A stretch of DNA of 64,000 bases from Rhodanobacter sp. B05 (lineage in GTDB: Bacteria; Pseudomonadota; Gammaproteobacteria; Xanthomonadales; Rhodanobacteraceae): contig NZ_MUNU01000015.1 in the NCBI RefSeq assembly GCF_002001085.1, positions 1-64,000 on the forward strand. The letters run 5' to 3'. Of this stretch, positions 58,118-64,000 are shown piece after piece (position 1 is the first letter of the stretch; each line of letters starts with the position of its first letter). The notes under the pieces are model-generated. The model saw only the letters and a program-made list of their open reading frames with translations, was not told the origin of the DNA and did no database searches. The translations under genes were made by a program, and so were the position numbers.

Positions 58118-59157
58118 GCCTCCATCACCCGGGTCAGGTCGCGACCCTGCACATGGCGTTCCAGCAGGGCGGCGAAGTCGGCCAGTTCGGCGTAACCACG
58201 GGCCACCGAGATCACGTAGTCGTAGACCCGCGGCACGTCGGCGAGGTAGCCAGGTTTGCCGTCGCGGTACCACAGGCGGTAGAACTGCCCGAGTACGCGG
58301 ATATGGCGGTGCAGGCCGGTCAGGTCGAACCAGCGCAGGAATCGTTCGCGATCGATGTCGTCTCCGATCAGGCCGGCCTCGCGCAACCGCCTGCGATAGG
58401 ACTCCACCCAGCCTTCCACGCGTTCGCGTGGCCACGCGATATAGGCGTCGCGCAGCAACGAGGCGAGATCGTAAGTGATGGGCCCTGCCAGCGCGCCCTG
58501 GAAGTCGATGATTCCGGGACTCAAGAGTCCGAGCTCGGCGATGCCCGGGTTGGCGTGCTCGACGATCAGCAGGTTGCGGCTGTGGAAATCGCGGTGCACG
58601 AAACAGCGTGGCTGCTCGAGCGCGTTGCGAATGATCACGCCAAAGGCCGCTTCCAGCTCGTCCCACTCATCGCAATCGGGGCTATGGCCCAGGTGGCGTT
58701 GCAGAAACCATTCCGGCATTACCTTCAGCCCGCTCGCCAGCACGGCATGGTCGAACAGCGGCAGCCCGCTGCAGTCCACCCGGGTCTGCATGCGCAGCAG
58801 TGCGTCCATGGCTTCGCCATAGAGCGCATCGGCGGCCTGGTCGTTCAGTGCGGGGAGATAAAGCCGATCGCCGAGATCTTCGATCAGCAGGAAGCCCTGT
58901 TGCAGATCCTGCGCATGTACGGTGGGCACATGCAGTCCCGCGGCGGCGAGGCGTGAGCCGATCGCCAGCCACGGCACGGGATCCTCCTGCGCCGGAGGCG
59001 AGTCCATCAGGATCCAGCTCCGGCCGCCCTGCGACGTGCGCCAGTAGCTGCGGAAACTGGCATCGGCCGAAGCCGGTGCCAGCGAGGCCATGGGATTGCC
59101 CAGCGCGTTGCGAAGCCACTCGAGGCGGGCGGTGGCGCGATCTTGGAGACTGTCCAT
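58114..59157 (-). CDS. amgK: anhydro-sugar/N-acetylmuramate kinase (AmgK type)
   Basis: This 347-residue protein of the aminoglycoside phosphotransferase fold phosphorylates MurNAc and GlcNAc at the anomeric hydroxyl, giving MurNAc-1-phosphate for MurU. Catalytic parts: CFVHRDFHSRNLL (Brenner motif with Asp) and GIIDFQGALAGPITYDLASL with the metal Asp. The kinase fold shows LLIEDLGDRLYLPAL. The frame also opens at a TTG (59175); I take ATG 59157. The two genes are the cell-wall recycling branch found in pseudomonads and xanthomonads, which bypasses fosfomycin-sensitive MurA steps. Confidence 0.88.
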   Translation of the reverse strand: MDSLQDRATARLEWLRNALGNPMASLAPASADASFRSYWRTSQGGRSWILMDSPPAQEDPVPWLAIGSRLAAAGLHVPTVHAQDLQQGFLLIEDLGDRLYLPALNDQAADALYGEAMDALLRMQTRVDCSGLPLFDHAVLASGLKVMPEWFLQRHLGHSPDCDEWDELEAAFGVIIRNALEQPRCFVHRDFHSRNLLIVEHANPGIAELGLLSPGIIDFQGALAGPITYDLASLLRDAYIAWPRERVEGWVESYRRRLREAGLIGDDIDRERFLRWFDLTGLHRHIRVLGQFYRLWYRDGKPGYLADVPRVYDYVISVARGYAELADFAALLERHVQGRDLTRVMEA

Positions 59158-59172
59158 GAAGTGGGTCGCTGA

Positions 59173-59200
59173 CAAAACGCCGACAGCTTATCAGGCTGTC
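59173..59200 (-). terminator. possible terminator after amtB
   Basis: On the minus strand GACAGC-CTGATAA-GCTGTC (6-bp stem) is followed by GGCGTTTTG, 16 bases after the amtB stop. The stem is short, so confidence is moderate. It lies just before the amgK start. Confidence 0.45.
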
Positions 59201-59215
59201 CGCGCCACCCGTCGC

Positions 59216-61115
<1,900 letters not shown>

Positions 61116-61140
61116 TCAACCCTGCCGAGCCCGAGCGCCC

Positions 61141-61595
61141 ATGCTCCGCGTCAGCCGACTCACCGATTACGCGACCGTGGTGATGACCTGCATCGCCGCG
61201 CATCCCGTCGACGTATTGAGCACCGCGCAGATTGCCGAGGAAACGCATCTCGAACTGCCCACCGTCAGCAAGCTGCTGAAGGCGCTCGGTCACGCCGAAC
61301 TGGTCGAATCCTTTCGCGGCGTCAATGGCGGCTACCGGCTGGCCCGTCCGGCCAGCGCGATCTCGCTGGCCGAGATCGTCGAGGCGCTGGAGGGTCCGAT
61401 CGGCATGACCGAGTGCAGCGTGGCCGAGGGCCAGTGCGATCGCGAATCGCAATGCGGCGTGCGCGGCAGCTGGCAGCGCATCAACAGCGTGCTGGACCAG
61501 ACCCTGCGCGGAATCACCCTGGCCGACATGCTCAAGCCGGTGCCGTCGAAGCGAAAAATCGCCGTCATCGTGAAAACCGGCGAGGCCATCACCGA

Positions 61596-61599
<4 letters not shown>
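61141..61599 (+). CDS. Rrf2-family iron-sulfur regulator of the suf operon
   Basis: This 152-residue winged-helix regulator opens [20 protein letters not shown], with the helix-turn-helix [20 protein letters not shown] and wing [13 protein letters not shown]. Three Cys spaced C-x6-C-x5-C ([15 protein letters not shown], about 98-112) are placed to hold an iron-sulfur cluster, as in IscR. It is the first gene of the suf operon and its stop overlaps the sufB ATG by four bases. It probably represses the operon when loaded with cluster. Confidence 0.92.
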
Positions 61600-63071
<1,472 letters not shown>

Positions 63072-63082
63072 ATGAAGAATTT

Positions 63083-63196
63083 CCTTCTCCCCTTGGGAGA
63101 AGGTGCCCGAAGGGCGGATGAGGGTACGGGCGGAGCGTGATATCGCGGCCCGCCCCCGAACCCTCACCCCAACCCCTCTCCCGGTGGGAGAGGGGC
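63083..63196. repeat. CTCTCCC-family repeat in the suf operon
   Basis: CCTTCTCCCCTTGGGAGAAGG opens it, GGATGAGGGTACGGGCGGAG follows, and AACCCTCACCCCAACCCC then CTCTCCCGGTGGGAGAGGGG close it. The two ends are inverted copies of the same CTCTCCC core, related to the elements at 13647, 34808 and 35752. It lies within an operon, between sufB and sufC, ending 19 bases before the sufC ATG. Confidence 0.75.
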
Positions 63197-63214
63197 TAAA
63201 AATCAGGAACAGAA

Positions 63215-63975
<761 letters not shown>

Positions 63976-63979
<4 letters not shown>

Positions 63980-64000
63980 GCCAGCCGGCTTCGCTGCCGC
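63976..64000 (+). CDS. sufD: SufD, 5' end only
   Basis: The ATG at 63976 overlaps the sufC stop. The eight visible codons (MSQPASLP) and part of the ninth run to the window edge. The assignment to SufD rests on position after sufC in a suf operon, not on the short sequence. Confidence 0.7.

Overview
The window looks like chromosomal DNA of a high-GC gammaproteobacterium of the Xanthomonadales, most likely the Rhodanobacteraceae (Rhodanobacter/Dyella type). This rests on protein resemblance, the gene order, and interspersed GTAGGAGCCCGCTTGCGGGC-type palindromes and CTCTCCC-type repeats like those of that order. It is inferred from sequence only. Nearly all of the 64 kb is core housekeeping DNA. 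There is no prophage, CRISPR array, rRNA operon or intact transposon.

Layout. (1) 1-2.8 kb: a repeat-rich left edge, darP with a DUF1653 gene, and divergent pmbA. (2) 2.9-31.5 kb: the classical glnD-map-rpsB-tsf-pyrH-frr-uppS-cdsA-dxr-rseP-bamA-lpxD-fabZ-lpxA-lpxB-rnhB-dnaE-accA-tilS neighbourhood, nearly all on the minus strand, with glnD and map divergent. It joins translation, pyrimidine and isoprenoid supply, phospholipid and undecaprenyl-phosphate synthesis, lipid A synthesis and outer-membrane assembly. ispA and xseB lie at its left end. Local insertions are a thioredoxin-like gene, a small ORF, an HNH protein gene and a NYN/LOTUS gene. skp is absent between bamA and lpxD. (3) 31.5-40.2 kb: a HemJ-like membrane protein, then thrS-infC-rpmI-rplT-pheS-pheT-ihfA-merR and tRNA-Pro(GGG). 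(4) 40.2-51.6 kb: a mixed region with an unrecognised gene, serA divergent from a D-2-hydroxyglutarate dehydrogenase, pip, upp, a PsiF-repeat protein, a class III aminotransferase, and an ABC transporter with a DesK/DesR-like two-component system. (5) 51.6-57.4 kb: queA-tgt-yajC-secD-secF. (6) 57.4-60.9 kb: a MurU/AmgK-type recycling pair and amtB-glnK with a clear sigma-54 promoter. (7) 61.1-64 kb: a suf operon (Rrf2 regulator, sufB, sufC, start of sufD) running off the right end.

Links between genes: GlnD is the expected uridylyltransferase for GlnK, which gates AmtB. DarP, IF3, L35, L20, S2, EF-Ts, RRF, ThrRS, PheRS and TilS all serve translation. Dxr, IspA and UppS lie on one isoprenoid route that feeds peptidoglycan and lipopolysaccharide carriers. 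SerA and D-2-hydroxyglutarate dehydrogenase form a known coupled pair.

The most interesting signals are small: two repeat families that have entered coding starts (rnhB and amtB) and operon interiors (sufB-sufC, infC-rpmI); paired REPs with a conserved linker; a thrS leader with a Thr-Thr mini-ORF and an intrinsic terminator; an ATC start for infC; opposing rpsB and map promoters with overlapping leaders; and an intrinsic terminator between the sensor kinase and its regulator. I did not find a large undescribed system.
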